A stretch of 64,000 bases of DNA from an uncultured Croceitalea sp. (GTDB taxonomy: Bacteria > Bacteroidota > Bacteroidia > Flavobacteriales > Flavobacteriaceae). This document shows positions 9,047 through 18,034 of this stretch, in pieces. A program made the translations under genes and the position numbers. The DNA is taken from positions 434,001 to 498,000 of the forward strand of contig CANMOV010000003.1 of NCBI GenBank assembly GCA_947499565.1, written 5' to 3'. The notes beneath the pieces were generated by a model. That model was not told the origin of the DNA, searched no databases, and was given only the letters and a program-made list of their open reading frames with translations. Each line of letters begins with the position of its first letter. Position 1 is the stretch's first letter.

Positions 9047-10731
9047 TTTAGGTCTTTTAATTTTAGCTGTAGACTCACCTTTCCTTGCCATTCGTTTTCA
9101 TCTAAAGCAAAAGCAATATCAAAACGGTTATTAGTTTTTATCTGCCCTATTTTTTCTCCCAAATTAAAACCAATAGCTCCAATAGGTTTTGAACCTTTTT
9201 GAGTAAGTGCTAGTTTAAGGTGCTTTTCATCCTCACCAACTCCTTTTCCATAACCTGTATCTTGAACATTCTCTGCCATAAATATCGGGGTCATATTTCC
9301 AGGCCCAAACGGTGCAAATTGTTTAAGTATTCGCATTAATTTTGGAGTAATTTGATTTAACTCTAGTTGGATGTCAACGGTAATCTCAGGAGTTAATAAT
9401 TTTGGGTCGATTGATTCTGAAACTACTTTTTCAAACTGCTTTTTAAAATTTTCATACTGCTCTTCCAATAAGGTTAGCCCCGCAGCATATTTATGCCCTC
9501 CAAACTGTTCCAAACAATTAGAACACCCTTGTAAGGCATTATACACATCAAACCCTTTTACAGAGCGTGCAGAAGCAGCAAGTTTGTCTCCACTCTTAGT
9601 AAAAACAAGCGTAGGGCGATAATAGGTTTCCGTTAACCGTGAAGCAACAATCCCAATAACGCCTTTATGCCATTTTTCATCATAAACCACAGAAGTGAAG
9701 CGGTCTTCTTCTTTATTTTCTTTTATCTGTAGTAAAGCTTGCTCCGTAATATCTTTATCTAGACCCCTCCTGTCGGTATTAAATTGTTCAATTTCTTTTG
9801 CAAAAGCCTCTGCCTGCTCTATATTGGTTTCTCTCAACAAATTAACTGCATGTTGACCATGTTTCATCCTCCCAGCAGCATTTATTCTAGGAGCAATTAT
9901 AAAGACGACATCGGTAATGTTAAGTTCCTTCTTTTTAATTTGATTGATAATTGCCTTAAACCCAATCCTTGGATTAGCATTTATCACCTGCATTCCAAAA
10001 TAAGCCAAAACTCTATTCTCCCCAGTTATGGGGACAATGTCTGCTCCAATTGCGGTAGCCACTAAATCCAAATATGGTATTAAATCGTTAATAGTTTGGC
10101 CTCTTTTTAAAGCTAGGGCTTGTATCAATTTAAAACCTACTCCGCAACCACATAGTTCGTCATAAGGGTATTCGCAATCCGCTCTTTTAGGATCTAAAAT
10201 CGCCACTGCATCTGGTAAATTTTTACCTGGACGGTGATGGTCACAGATGATAAAATCGATGTTTTTCTCTTTGGCATAACTCACTTGTTCAATAGCCTTA
10301 ACACCACAATCCAAAGCAATAATTAGGGAAAATCCATTGTCTTCTGCAAAATCTATCCCTTGTAAAGAAACGCCATAGCCTTCACCATAACGGTCTGGAA
10401 TATATGTTGCTACATTTGGGTAACTTTCTAATAGATAAGAAGATAATAAAGCTACCGCTGTGGTACCGTCTACGTCATAATCTCCGTAAACCAAAATATT
10501 CTCATCGGCTTCAATTGCTTTTTCTATCCTAGAAACAGCAATGTCCATGTCTTTCATTAAAGAAGGGTCATGCAAATCTGATAATTGCGGTCTAAAGAAT
10601 TTTTTTGCTTCCTCGTAGGTTGAAATCCCTCGTTGTAAAAGTAGCTGCGCAACCAATCTATCAACCCTTAACTCTTTAGACAATTGGTCAATTTGTAATT
10701 GTTCGGGTTTTGGTTTTATAGTCCAGCGCAC
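9043..10731 (-). CDS. recJ: Single-stranded-DNA-specific exonuclease RecJ
   Basis: A 562-aa protein of typical RecJ length. DHH-phosphoesterase motifs appear in order: LVYGDYDVDGTTAVALL (motif I), IALDCGV (II), IICDHHRPG (III, DHH) and the DPKRADCEYPYDELCG segment (IV). The DHHA1 domain has FGGHKYAAGLTL, and a C-terminal OB-fold follows. It degrades ssDNA 5' to 3' in recombinational and mismatch repair. First gene of the recJ-VOC-MFS operon. Confidence 0.96.
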   Translation of the reverse strand: MRWTIKPKPEQLQIDQLSKELRVDRLVAQLLLQRGISTYEEAKKFFRPQLSDLHDPSLMKDMDIAVSRIEKAIEADENILVYGDYDVDGTTAVALLSSYLLESYPNVATYIPDRYGEGYGVSLQGIDFAEDNGFSLIIALDCGVKAIEQVSYAKEKNIDFIICDHHRPGKNLPDAVAILDPKRADCEYPYDELCGCGVGFKLIQALALKRGQTINDLIPYLDLVATAIGADIVPITGENRVLAYFGMQVINANPRIGFKAIINQIKKKELNITDVVFIIAPRINAAGRMKHGQHAVNLLRETNIEQAEAFAKEIEQFNTDRRGLDKDITEQALLQIKENKEEDRFTSVVYDEKWHKGVIGIVASRLTETYYRPTLVFTKSGDKLAASARSVKGFDVYNALQGCSNCLEQFGGHKYAAGLTLLEEQYENFKKQFEKVVSESIDPKLLTPEITVDIQLELNQITPKLMRILKQFAPFGPGNMTPIFMAENVQDTGYGKGVGEDEKHLKLALTQKGSKPIGAIGFNLGEKIGQIKTNNRFDIAFALDENEWQGKVSLQLKLKDLK

Positions 10732-10744
10732 TAAAAGTAAATTA

Positions 10745-11629
10745 TTAGATTTCTAACTCGCCTTTTATAAAGGCATCTATGTAAGTAGCAATTTCTTCCC
10801 CTTTTTCTTCTTGTAAAAAGTGACCTGCATTTTTAATCATTAAAGTTTGCTGTTCTCTTGCCGCAGGCATTAGCTTTCTAAAAAAACGGTCTAAACCTCC
10901 CAAGACTTTATCTTTATCTGAAAAAAGAACTAAAGCAGGTTTCTGCCATGTCGCTAGAACTTCACGTGCTTTAACCATATAGCTTACAGCTGGGTCTTTT
11001 GGGTTTGATGGCACTAAATTTGGAAAAGCTTTTGCACCAGCTTTAAATTTTCTATTTGGATAAGGGGCGTCGTAGGCTGCTAATACTTCTTTTGATAGTT
11101 TGCCGTGACTCGCATATTTAATAATTCCACTTACCGGTAATGATGGATGATAGCGTGAAAATAATTGCCATATTTTAAATGGTAATTTAAGTTTCTTACC
11201 TATGGGCAAAAATGTGTTTAAAATTACAACACGCTTAAATCGTTCCGGATACTGGCCTAAATACCCCAATCCTAGAAGACCACCCCAATCTTGTACCACT
11301 AAGGTTATCTCTTTTAAATCTAATTTTTCACAAAAATTATGTAAAGAATCTAAATGAAATTGATAGTTGTAGTCGCGCCAATTAATAGGTTTATCAGACT
11401 TCCCAAAACCAAAAAAATCTGGTGCAATAAACCTATAGTTATTTAAAGTTGGGATAAATTTTCGATATAAATAAGACCAACTAGGCTCTCCATGTAATGC
11501 CAATATTATTTCCCCAGCGCCCTCATCAACATAGTGCATTTGCATTTCTCGGAACTGCACATAGTTTTCTTTAAACCTATAGTCGGGTAAATTTTTAAAG
11601 CGGTCTGTAGGTGTTCTGAGAAACTTCAT
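10745..11629 (-). CDS. Haloalkane dehalogenase-like alpha/beta hydrolase
   Basis: A 294-aa hydrolase that keeps the HLD-I pattern: LALHGEPSWSYLYRKFIP at the oxyanion hole, APDFFGFGKSDKP, and the nucleophile elbow VVQDWGG with Asp 114 followed by Trp 115, the first halide-stabilising residue. The acid is probably Asp 240 (FSDKD) and the base His 270 (NAGHFLQEE). Trp 154 in the cap may be the second halide ligand. Family knowledge says such enzymes cleave carbon-halogen bonds; actual activity is an inference. I chose the ATG at 11629 over a TTG one codon upstream. It follows the OsmC gene closely. Confidence 0.85.
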   Translation of the reverse strand: MKFLRTPTDRFKNLPDYRFKENYVQFREMQMHYVDEGAGEIILALHGEPSWSYLYRKFIPTLNNYRFIAPDFFGFGKSDKPINWRDYNYQFHLDSLHNFCEKLDLKEITLVVQDWGGLLGLGYLGQYPERFKRVVILNTFLPIGKKLKLPFKIWQLFSRYHPSLPVSGIIKYASHGKLSKEVLAAYDAPYPNRKFKAGAKAFPNLVPSNPKDPAVSYMVKAREVLATWQKPALVLFSDKDKVLGGLDRFFRKLMPAAREQQTLMIKNAGHFLQEEKGEEIATYIDAFIKGELEI

Positions 11630-11634
11630 CAAAA

Positions 11635-12063
11635 CTATTTGTTATGAAAAATCGTCTTAATCTCTAATTCCGAAAAGCGTCTAAACATTTCCATCACACC
11701 GCAATACTTCTCAATAGATAAATCCACAGCTCTTTGTAATTTTTTTTCTTCCAGATTTTTTCCATGAAAATGGTATTCTATCGTCACTGTATCGTAATAT
11801 CTTGGGTGCTCATCTGTGAGATTTGCAATGGTTTCAATATGGAATTCATCAACGTCCAATTTCATCTTCTTAATTAAAGAAGCAACATCCAGACCCGAGC
11901 AGCCCGCTAAAGAAGATAACATTAAAGCTTTAGGGCGTAAACCACTACTGTCGCCGCCATCTTCCTTTGCTATATCAATCTTTATACTATGCCCAGAAGG
12001 GTTATTGCTTTCAAAGGCCATATTGCCCAGCCATTTTGTAGAAATATGATTTGTGGTCGCCAT
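11635..12063 (-). CDS. OsmC/Ohr family peroxidase-like protein
   Basis: A 142-aa OsmC fold. The two conserved cysteines are seen in LAGCSGLDVASLIKKMK (on the buried helix) and EKYCGVMEMFRR near the end, the pair used for thiol reduction of organic hydroperoxides. The start MATTNHISTKWLG was chosen; the frame extends upstream, but that part is hydrophobic, atypical and runs into the divergent gene. It lies upstream of the dehalogenase-like gene with only 5 bases between stop and start, so the pair is likely cotranscribed. Confidence 0.88.
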   Translation of the reverse strand: MATTNHISTKWLGNMAFESNNPSGHSIKIDIAKEDGGDSSGLRPKALMLSSLAGCSGLDVASLIKKMKLDVDEFHIETIANLTDEHPRYYDTVTIEYHFHGKNLEEKKLQRAVDLSIEKYCGVMEMFRRFSELEIKTIFHNK

Positions 12064-12110
12064 AAATTTTTGTTTCTTGTGAAGGATAAAAATACAATAA
12101 AAGAAACCAA

Positions 12111-12713
12111 ATGGCATTAGTACAACCGCTTGATCCAAACCATGATCCAGACACTAAAAAATTAGCTGAATTCTTTAATGAAACCCTAGGATTTTGTCCA
12201 AATTCGGTATTAACAATGCAGCATCGCCCTGCGATTTCAAAAGCATTTATTAACCTAAACAAGGCTGTAATGGCTAATGAAGGTCGTGTAACTTCTGCTT
12301 TAAAAAGAATGATTGCTTGGGTAAGCAGTAATGCCACAGGTTGTCGCTATTGCCAAGCACATGCCATACGAGCTGCGGAACGTTATGGTGCAGAGCAAGA
12401 ACAACTAGATAACATTTGGGAATACAGAACACACCCTGCATTTTCAGAAGCGGAACGTGCCGCACTAGACTTTTCTTTACAAGCTTCACAAGTGCCTAAT
12501 GCTGTTGATGCTGAAATTAAAGAACGATTATACCAGCATTGGAATGAGGGGGAAATTGTAGAAATGCTTGGCGTAATTTCCCTATTCGGATACTTAAATC
12601 GTTGGAACGATTCTCAAGGTACCGATATTGAAGATGGTGCTGTTGAAAGTGCTAACCAATACCTAGGCAAACATGGCTGGGAAAAGGGCAAGCATGATGG
12701 GAGTACGTATTAA
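12111..12713 (+). CDS. Carboxymuconolactone decarboxylase / AhpD-like peroxidase-associated protein
   Basis: A 200-aa all-helical protein of the CMD/AhpD group. The redox motif CRYCQAHA (CxxCxxH) is at about residues 79-86, preceded by MIAWVSSNATG as in the family. The C-terminus has a second helical half (AERAALDFSLQA). Such proteins reduce peroxides or act as peroxidase adaptors through the CxxC. It diverges from osmC with 47 bases between starts, suggesting shared oxidative-stress control. Confidence 0.87.
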   Translation: MALVQPLDPNHDPDTKKLAEFFNETLGFCPNSVLTMQHRPAISKAFINLNKAVMANEGRVTSALKRMIAWVSSNATGCRYCQAHAIRAAERYGAEQEQLDNIWEYRTHPAFSEAERAALDFSLQASQVPNAVDAEIKERLYQHWNEGEIVEMLGVISLFGYLNRWNDSQGTDIEDGAVESANQYLGKHGWEKGKHDGSTY

Positions 12714-12716
12714 AAA

Positions 12717-13283
12717 TTAACTTAATTGAACTCTTTTTTTAAGTTCTGGTAAAATCTCATCCTCAAACCAAGGATTTTTTGTCAGCCAAAAACGGTTTCT
12801 GGGTGATGGGTGTGGTAATGGAAAATACTTAGGTAAGTAGTTTTTATAAGCTTTGACTGTTTCCGTTAGGTTCTTTTCCATTTCTCCTCTTAGGTAATAG
12901 TTTTGAGCGTAAGTTCCTATTAGAATTATCAACTCGAGATTAGGCATGGTATCCCAAAGTTTTTGATGCCATAAAGGTGCACATTCAGGTCTTGGCGGTA
13001 AATCGCCTCCTTTTCCTTTTCCTGGGTAACAGAAACCCATAGGCACTAAGGCTATTTTTGTTTCGTCATAAAAAACTTCATCAGAAACACCTAGCCATTT
13101 ACGTAATTGCCTTCCACTTGGATCGTCCCAAGGGACTCCGGTTTCATGAACCTTAGTGCCTGGTGCTTGACCTATAATAATAATTTTAGCATCTTCGTGA
13201 GCGGCCACAATGGGTCTTGGGCCTAAAGGCAAATGCGCATCGCAAACCTTACAATCTCGAATTTCTGAAAGTAAATTTTTCAT
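12717..13283 (-). CDS. Uracil-DNA glycosylase, family 4/5-like with [4Fe-4S] cysteines
   Basis: A 188-aa UDG-superfamily protein. Cys pairs DCKVC near the N-terminus and GFCYPG...PEC, 16 residues apart, match the four-cysteine Fe-S spacing of family 4/5 enzymes. Motif 1 is IGQAPGTKVHETGVPWDD and motif 2 is HPSPRN. It would excise uracil from DNA. The start MKNLLSEIRDC was chosen, since the longer frame adds an unsupported 12-residue hydrophobic stretch. The stop lies 3 bases from the convergent CMD stop. Confidence 0.88.
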   Translation of the reverse strand: MKNLLSEIRDCKVCDAHLPLGPRPIVAAHEDAKIIIIGQAPGTKVHETGVPWDDPSGRQLRKWLGVSDEVFYDETKIALVPMGFCYPGKGKGGDLPPRPECAPLWHQKLWDTMPNLELIILIGTYAQNYYLRGEMEKNLTETVKAYKNYLPKYFPLPHPSPRNRFWLTKNPWFEDEILPELKKRVQLS

Positions 13284-13431
13284 TTGTCTAAATGTATAAA
13301 AAACACCAAAGCACATCAATCATAAGATTAACGTGCTTGGAGCCATAACCAACCAAAAATCTTTAGTTGTTTTATGTGAAAAAGAACATTGTTTTCTAGG
13401 TGTCCTAGATTCCTAATAGCACGCAAACATT

Positions 13432-13785
13432 TTAAGTAGTCATTTCTGCTTTATGTAGGCTAACCACAGTAAGTACAGCAATACCATTTATCCAATAGAA
13501 ATAGGCATCAATCCCTTCAAATGAGAAAATAAAAGGTGCCAGAATAAATACAATTGCCACTGCAAAATCTACTATTAAGTGAAACTTATAAGGAATAACC
13601 TTAAAAGCTCCTAAATGATGGTCTGTTAATAGTGTTAAAACGAAAGCTGCTATTCCGGTAGCTACCGACAGTTGCAGTGCAATTGGGTTAGAACTTCCTA
13701 ATCCTAATAGGAATGGAAGTACTATTAAGGCAATAGCTACTGGATAATCTAAAAATGCGTGAATTCTTTTGGTTATGAATTTCAT
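13432..13785 (-). CDS. SPW-repeat-like small membrane protein
   Basis: A 117-aa protein with four predicted membrane spans and an internal repeat: RIHAFLDYPVAIALIVLPFL near residue 10 and KFHLIVDFAVAIVFILAPFI near residue 70, which look duplicated. This agrees with SPW-repeat proteins of unknown function. It lies just downstream of the YHS gene and is probably cotranscribed with it. Confidence 0.65.
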   Translation of the reverse strand: MKFITKRIHAFLDYPVAIALIVLPFLLGLGSSNPIALQLSVATGIAAFVLTLLTDHHLGAFKVIPYKFHLIVDFAVAIVFILAPFIFSFEGIDAYFYWINGIAVLTVVSLHKAEMTT

Positions 13786-13811
13786 GATTAAAAGTTTTAA
13801 TTCTTAATGAT

Positions 13812-14282
13812 TTAGTTATGCGTTATACCCAACTTTTTCCAGTTAGTATTTGCAACATCTTTTAATTTATTATGGTTGTTTTCTGCAAGCCATAATTGCT
13901 TGGCATCAAGCTCTACATTATTTAAGAATAAATAGTATTTGCCATCCTTAACTATAAATTTTGTTGGATCTACTCTAAATTTTGCTCCCGCATACATTCC
14001 AAAAGCGCAAAACCCGCCATACTGAGGCATATACTTACTTGGTTTCTTATCAAAAGCAGCTTTTTGTTCAGCAGATGTAAAGTAGTATATCACTTTTTTA
14101 TATTCAGATTTAAACGCTTTATTTCCTCTTTGCGCCAAACCTAAATCCAAATACGATACAGGACTATATCCTTGAAGAGCTATGTTACTATTGTCTATAT
14201 TATTAGCCATTTTATCTTGAGCAGATAAAGCAATAGCAAATAAAAGTATGAAAGCCGTTAGTGTTATTTTTAATGTTTTCAT
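13812..14282 (-). CDS. Secreted YHS-domain protein
   Basis: A 156-aa protein with an N-terminal signal peptide ending near ALSAQ and a YHS-type domain: LQGYSPVSYLDLG, then YYFTSAEQKAAFDKKPSKY and PQYGGFCAFGMY. YHS domains are short metal-binding or sensing modules found in copper and heavy-metal proteins. The GGFCA Cys and several aromatics are conserved in family members. It sits next to the SPW-like protein. The role is unknown, and a metal-related function is only an inference. Confidence 0.8.
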   Translation of the reverse strand: MKTLKITLTAFILLFAIALSAQDKMANNIDNSNIALQGYSPVSYLDLGLAQRGNKAFKSEYKKVIYYFTSAEQKAAFDKKPSKYMPQYGGFCAFGMYAGAKFRVDPTKFIVKDGKYYLFLNNVELDAKQLWLAENNHNKLKDVANTNWKKLGITHN

Positions 14283-14520
14283 TTGTTGTTTTTTAAATTA
14301 TTACTTGTTGTTTTTACTTCTATACCAAAGAATAACTTCATTTATACTTTTCTAATAATCAGCTTTCGCTTTCACTACTTGCTGTATTGGCCATATGAAG
14401 CCTATTATCAAGTTTAGCCTGGTAATACCATCTTGTCCTTATTAATAAGGTTCCTAAATCTATTCGGCTATTATTATGCCCTTGATTTCTTTGTTTTATA
14501 TTAGAAAAATATAGGTGCAT

Positions 14521-14874
14521 TTATGCTGCGTTAAAGTATTCTTCTTGTATTACCTTCCCCTCATCATTCCATACTCTTCTAATGATTTCATGCCAGTAAA
14601 TTTTACTGTCATCCTTCATGTTAAAATCAAATGTGAATTCTGAAGCTGATACATTACCATCTACAATGGTATGGTGATGAGTGATCCCATTTACCTGGGC
14701 AATTGCACCTGCAAAACCTTCCATTTTTTCTACCATCTGCTGTTTGTTTCTAGTTGCTACGCCGTTATAGTCTGATGTTGTTGCATTTTGAGCAAAAAAT
14801 TGCTTTACAGCATCTACAATAGCTCCTTTTGATACTATGCTATCCATTTGGGCAGCTAATGATTTAATTTCCAT
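14521..14874 (-). CDS. SnoaL-like / NTF2-fold protein
   Basis: A 117-aa protein with the cone-shaped NTF2-like pattern: an N-terminal helix (VDAVKQFFAQNAT), then strands with HHHTIVDGNVSASEFTFDF and YWHEIIRRVWNDEGKVI. Such small proteins may be isomerases, cyclases or plain ligand-binding domains. A tandem-HTH AraC gene starts 1.1 kb upstream and ends 93 bases away on the same strand, so it may control this gene. No catalytic residues stand out. Confidence 0.7.
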   Translation of the reverse strand: MEIKSLAAQMDSIVSKGAIVDAVKQFFAQNATTSDYNGVATRNKQQMVEKMEGFAGAIAQVNGITHHHTIVDGNVSASEFTFDFNMKDDSKIYWHEIIRRVWNDEGKVIQEEYFNAA

Positions 14875-14967
14875 TTCTGATATTTTTAATGATTAAAACA
14901 AATTCTATTTTGTAATTACATTGCAAATTTCAGTATAGAACGCTGCGGAATAGGTATAAAAAAGACG

Positions 14968-16020
14968 CTAAGAATTGTACTTTTTAATTTTAAAATTGGA
15001 AGGGGTACTGCCCGTGTAGTTTTTAAAAAATTGGGAGAAATGATTGGCTTCTTCAAAACCCAAATGGAAGGCTATATCTTTTATAGAAGCTCCTTGATTC
15101 AATAAATCCTTAGAAGTAGAAATGATTTCATTTCTTATTAATTGGCCAAGAGAAGCGTTCATTTTAGTTCTGGTTTTTTTGGATAGTGTTTTAACAGAAA
15201 GTTTCATTTTTTCGGCATAAAATTCTAATGCTCTTTGTTCCTTGTGATGCTCTTGAATAAGGTTTATGATGTCTTGCACAAAAATGTCTCTATTCTCAAA
15301 ATCAAAACCTTCCCGGAATTCGGCTGGGGTGTTGCCTGTCGTGATCTTAAAAACTCTACTAAAGTATGCTGGGTCCTTATACCCCATTTCATACGAAATC
15401 TCCTGTATGTTTTTATTTGTGAAAGCTATTTTTCGCTTACTCTCTACCAATCTTTTCTTTCCTAAAAGTTTTGTGATTGATAATCCTATTTTCTGTTGAA
15501 CCAGGGCTTGGGCATTAATCCCATTTTTACTTATTAAATGAACTAAGTCATTATTGGACAAATGATTTGAAAACTCTTTGTCTATTACTTCCTTAACATC
15601 AAAGATGATTTGATATTCATCTCTACTGGCTTTAAATGGGTTTTGCCAATACCATTGTTTTGATGAAATGTCAATAATTTGTTGGGTTTTCTCGGCAAAA
15701 ACAGAATTATTTAAGAAATTCTGACAATCAGAGCATTCATTAAAATCAATATAACCTAAGGATATTAGATGCTTAAAAAGAACACGTACATCTTTATTCC
15801 TGAACATAGTTTCATCTGGAAACTCAATTTTTCTAACTATAAATTCATCTGAAAGAAATTTAATGTATTGTCCTTTTTCTAAATATATGGCCTTATCCTG
15901 CCAATCGGCATAATTTTCAAAATCTACCTGAATATTCCCTCTTCCAGAAAGGATATGGATTAATGTGTATTTATTGATAAAGTAAACTTTATCAATTTCG
16001 GGAAGAAGTTTTGAGACCAC
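14968..16020 (-). CDS. AraC-family regulator with two HTH modules
   Basis: A 350-aa protein. After a roughly 140-residue N-terminal cupin-like part, one AraC-type DNA-binding module spans about residues 150-240 (NIQEISYEMGYKDPAYFSRV then GNTPAEFREGF), and a second about 250-350 (SIKDIAFHLGFEEANHFSQF then GSTPSNFKIKK). Most AraC proteins carry one such module of two helix-turn-helices; here there are two complete copies. The start is GTG, directly after an in-frame TAA, so no longer form exists. The target may be the NTF2-like gene downstream. Confidence 0.85.
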   Translation of the reverse strand: MVSKLLPEIDKVYFINKYTLIHILSGRGNIQVDFENYADWQDKAIYLEKGQYIKFLSDEFIVRKIEFPDETMFRNKDVRVLFKHLISLGYIDFNECSDCQNFLNNSVFAEKTQQIIDISSKQWYWQNPFKASRDEYQIIFDVKEVIDKEFSNHLSNNDLVHLISKNGINAQALVQQKIGLSITKLLGKKRLVESKRKIAFTNKNIQEISYEMGYKDPAYFSRVFKITTGNTPAEFREGFDFENRDIFVQDIINLIQEHHKEQRALEFYAEKMKLSVKTLSKKTRTKMNASLGQLIRNEIISTSKDLLNQGASIKDIAFHLGFEEANHFSQFFKNYTGSTPSNFKIKKYNS

Positions 16021-16110
16021 TTATTAGTTGGTTTTATTCTTTAGTCGTAAAACTTAAAAAGCCATGACAAATGGATAAACTATTGTACCAGTTACACTTC
16101 TATATCATGT

Positions 16111-16782
16111 TTATTTCTTCCCGCCAACGATAACAACCAATTCTCCTTTAGGGGGCTTTTGTGTGTAATGTTCCAAAACCTCAACCACTGTCCCACGCAC
16201 TGTTTCCTCATATAATTTGGTTAACTCTCGAGATATGGAGACTGGTCTGTCTATTCCAAAATATTCGGAAAACTGTCCTAAGGTCTTTAATAATTTATGA
16301 GGTGACTCATAAAAAACCATTGTTCTGGTTTCTTCTGCCAAAAACTCCAATCTGGTTTGTCTTCCCTTCTTTATTGGAAGAAATCCTTCAAAAACAAAAC
16401 GGTCGTTTGGCAGTCCGCTATTCACCAAAGCGGGAACAAAAGCTGTAGCTCCGGGTAAGCATTCCACTTCTATATTATTTTCTACACAAGCTCTTGTCAA
16501 TAAAAAACCAGGGTCAGAAATTGCAGGAGTTCCCGCATCTGAAACCAATGCTAGAGTGATACCACTTTTTAATTTTTCTATGAGCTTATCTATACTTCTA
16601 TGCTCATTATGCATATGATGGCTTTGTGTAGGTGTGCCAATTTCAAAATGTTGTAAAAGTTTTCCGCTGGTGCGGGTATCTTCTGCAAGAATAAGGTCTA
16701 CTTCTTTTAAGACCTTTATCGCCCTTAGTGTAATATCCTCTAAATTGCCGATTGGTGTAGGCACCAAATATAACTTCCCCAT
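16111..16782 (-). CDS. rsmI: 16S rRNA (cytidine1402-2'-O)-methyltransferase RsmI
   Basis: A 223-aa protein starting GKLYLVPTPIGNLEDITLRA and continuing ILAEDTRTSGKLL, the signature of RsmI. SDAGTPAISDPGF and the P-G-A loop (CLPGATAFVPAL) bind S-adenosylmethionine. It methylates the 2'-OH of C1402 in the decoding centre. The C-terminus ends at GELVVIVGGKK, shorter than E. coli RsmI, as is usual in Bacteroidota. Confidence 0.95.
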   Translation of the reverse strand: MGKLYLVPTPIGNLEDITLRAIKVLKEVDLILAEDTRTSGKLLQHFEIGTPTQSHHMHNEHRSIDKLIEKLKSGITLALVSDAGTPAISDPGFLLTRACVENNIEVECLPGATAFVPALVNSGLPNDRFVFEGFLPIKKGRQTRLEFLAEETRTMVFYESPHKLLKTLGQFSEYFGIDRPVSISRELTKLYEETVRGTVVEVLEHYTQKPPKGELVVIVGGKK

Positions 16783-16791
16783 TGGGCAAAG

Positions 16792-17145
16792 TTAAGGTCT
16801 TACTTCTTTACCAGTAAAATATGATGCTAAAACTGCTATTATCGCTATTGCTGCTCCCATGTGCTCCCCATCGCTCACCATATAATGCGCAAAAAATGCT
16901 AGCAGTGTATTAAAGAAAAACCCAGCATAAGCCCACTCTTTTAACCATTTGGAAAAATTGCCCCAAACGGCTATTAGTCCTAGAATTTTTGCAATTGCCA
17001 AAGGATAAATTAGGTAGGTGGGATATCCCATATTTTCAAAGAAGCCTACAATTAAATCATTATTAAAAAAATAATTGAAGACAGAGAAACACATGATAAG
17101 CGTCAACATTCCAGTAGACACCCAATAGATAATCTTTTTTGCCAT
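16792..17145 (-). CDS. DoxX-like family membrane protein
   Basis: A 117-aa protein with four membrane spans and an arrangement typical of the DoxX-like group: MAKKIIYWVSTGMLTLIM, FENMGYPTYLIYPLAIAKILG and WAYAGFFFNTLLAF. The family includes small quinone-linked or redox membrane subunits, but most members are uncharacterised. It sits 9 bases upstream of rsmI and may be in the same transcript. Confidence 0.8.
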   Translation of the reverse strand: MAKKIIYWVSTGMLTLIMCFSVFNYFFNNDLIVGFFENMGYPTYLIYPLAIAKILGLIAVWGNFSKWLKEWAYAGFFFNTLLAFFAHYMVSDGEHMGAAIAIIAVLASYFTGKEVRP

Positions 17146-17191
17146 TTGAATACATTTAGTTGGTCAACTAAATGTACTACAATTTGAAGAA

Positions 17192-17875
17192 TTAGGCGAA
17201 CTTGCGTTCTATGAGCGACATAAAACGAGTTTCGTACTCATCTTTTCCATCCCAGTTATTGTACTCCGGCTTTACCATATTATTAATAAAAGCTACTGAT
17301 CGCTCCTCTGTATCTATGGTATTCAATTGCGAAAGCACGCGATTATAATCTTCCATACTATCACCAAAAAGGTGCTTTACAAAAGCTAATTTATCATTTA
17401 GACCTATTTGAAGTTCTTTAGTTAGCTTATCATTTAGTGATTTCGATTTTGGGGCCTTATTTCCCAAAGTAGGTTCTGGAGCAAGAATTTCTTTTTCGTT
17501 CTTCATTGTTTCTGGCTTCGCAATAAAATCTCCAAAAATATGTTCAACTGCCTCGCTCGGCATTTCAGAAACCATATCTTTTATGGTATCCATTCCAGGA
17601 TGCGTTATAATATCTTCCTCATGAGGATTGTTTTCTGGAACGCCAGTATTACCGCTCATGACAGAACTGGCTAATTTTTCAAAACGAGAGGCAAGTACAT
17701 TTTTAGAAACATCCACCTCAACATCACTCAGCTTTTCATCTATAAATTTTAAGACGGCTAATTTTTCATATAGTTCCTTAGCCACGTCATACAATTCAGA
17801 AAGCTCTTTATCTTCTCGGGAAGTAATTATGTCCGTAGACAACTTTACCAACTGTTCTCTTATCTGTCGTTTCAT
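17192..17875 (-). CDS. Conserved hypothetical protein, helical, cytoplasmic
   Basis: A 227-aa acidic protein with no signal peptide or membrane segment. Residues 1-75 are strongly helical (KELSELYDVAKELYEKLAVL), a linker rich in Pro, Glu and Met follows (about 80-140), and the C-terminus has LTKELQIGLNDKLAFVKHLF and NRVLSQLNTIDTEE. I do not recognise a named domain. The position divergent to tdk is commonly seen in Flavobacteriaceae. I chose the ATG at 17875 over a TTG one codon before it. No function is proposed. Confidence 0.75.
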   Translation of the reverse strand: MKRQIREQLVKLSTDIITSREDKELSELYDVAKELYEKLAVLKFIDEKLSDVEVDVSKNVLASRFEKLASSVMSGNTGVPENNPHEEDIITHPGMDTIKDMVSEMPSEAVEHIFGDFIAKPETMKNEKEILAPEPTLGNKAPKSKSLNDKLTKELQIGLNDKLAFVKHLFGDSMEDYNRVLSQLNTIDTEERSVAFINNMVKPEYNNWDGKDEYETRFMSLIERKFA

Positions 17876-18034
17876 CAACTTAATCTTTAACTATATAAAT
17901 GTACTACCAAAATTTATGCCTCTTTTAGAACAAAAGGTTAAATTTTAACGTAAAATCAAAGCATATTTTTTTAGTAATTTTAATCCTTCTATTTTAAGAA
18001 CGAAAAACCTCTTATTTTCGTTTAAAAGTACAAT

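Noticed and set aside
8660-9091. Longer VOC start at 9091
   Set aside because: It would place a 15-residue basic extension inside recJ; the ATGA overlap start at 9046 is better supported.
16161-16448. Plus-strand frame of 95 codons
   Set aside because: Lies wholly inside rsmI on the other strand, with no domain; a shadow frame.
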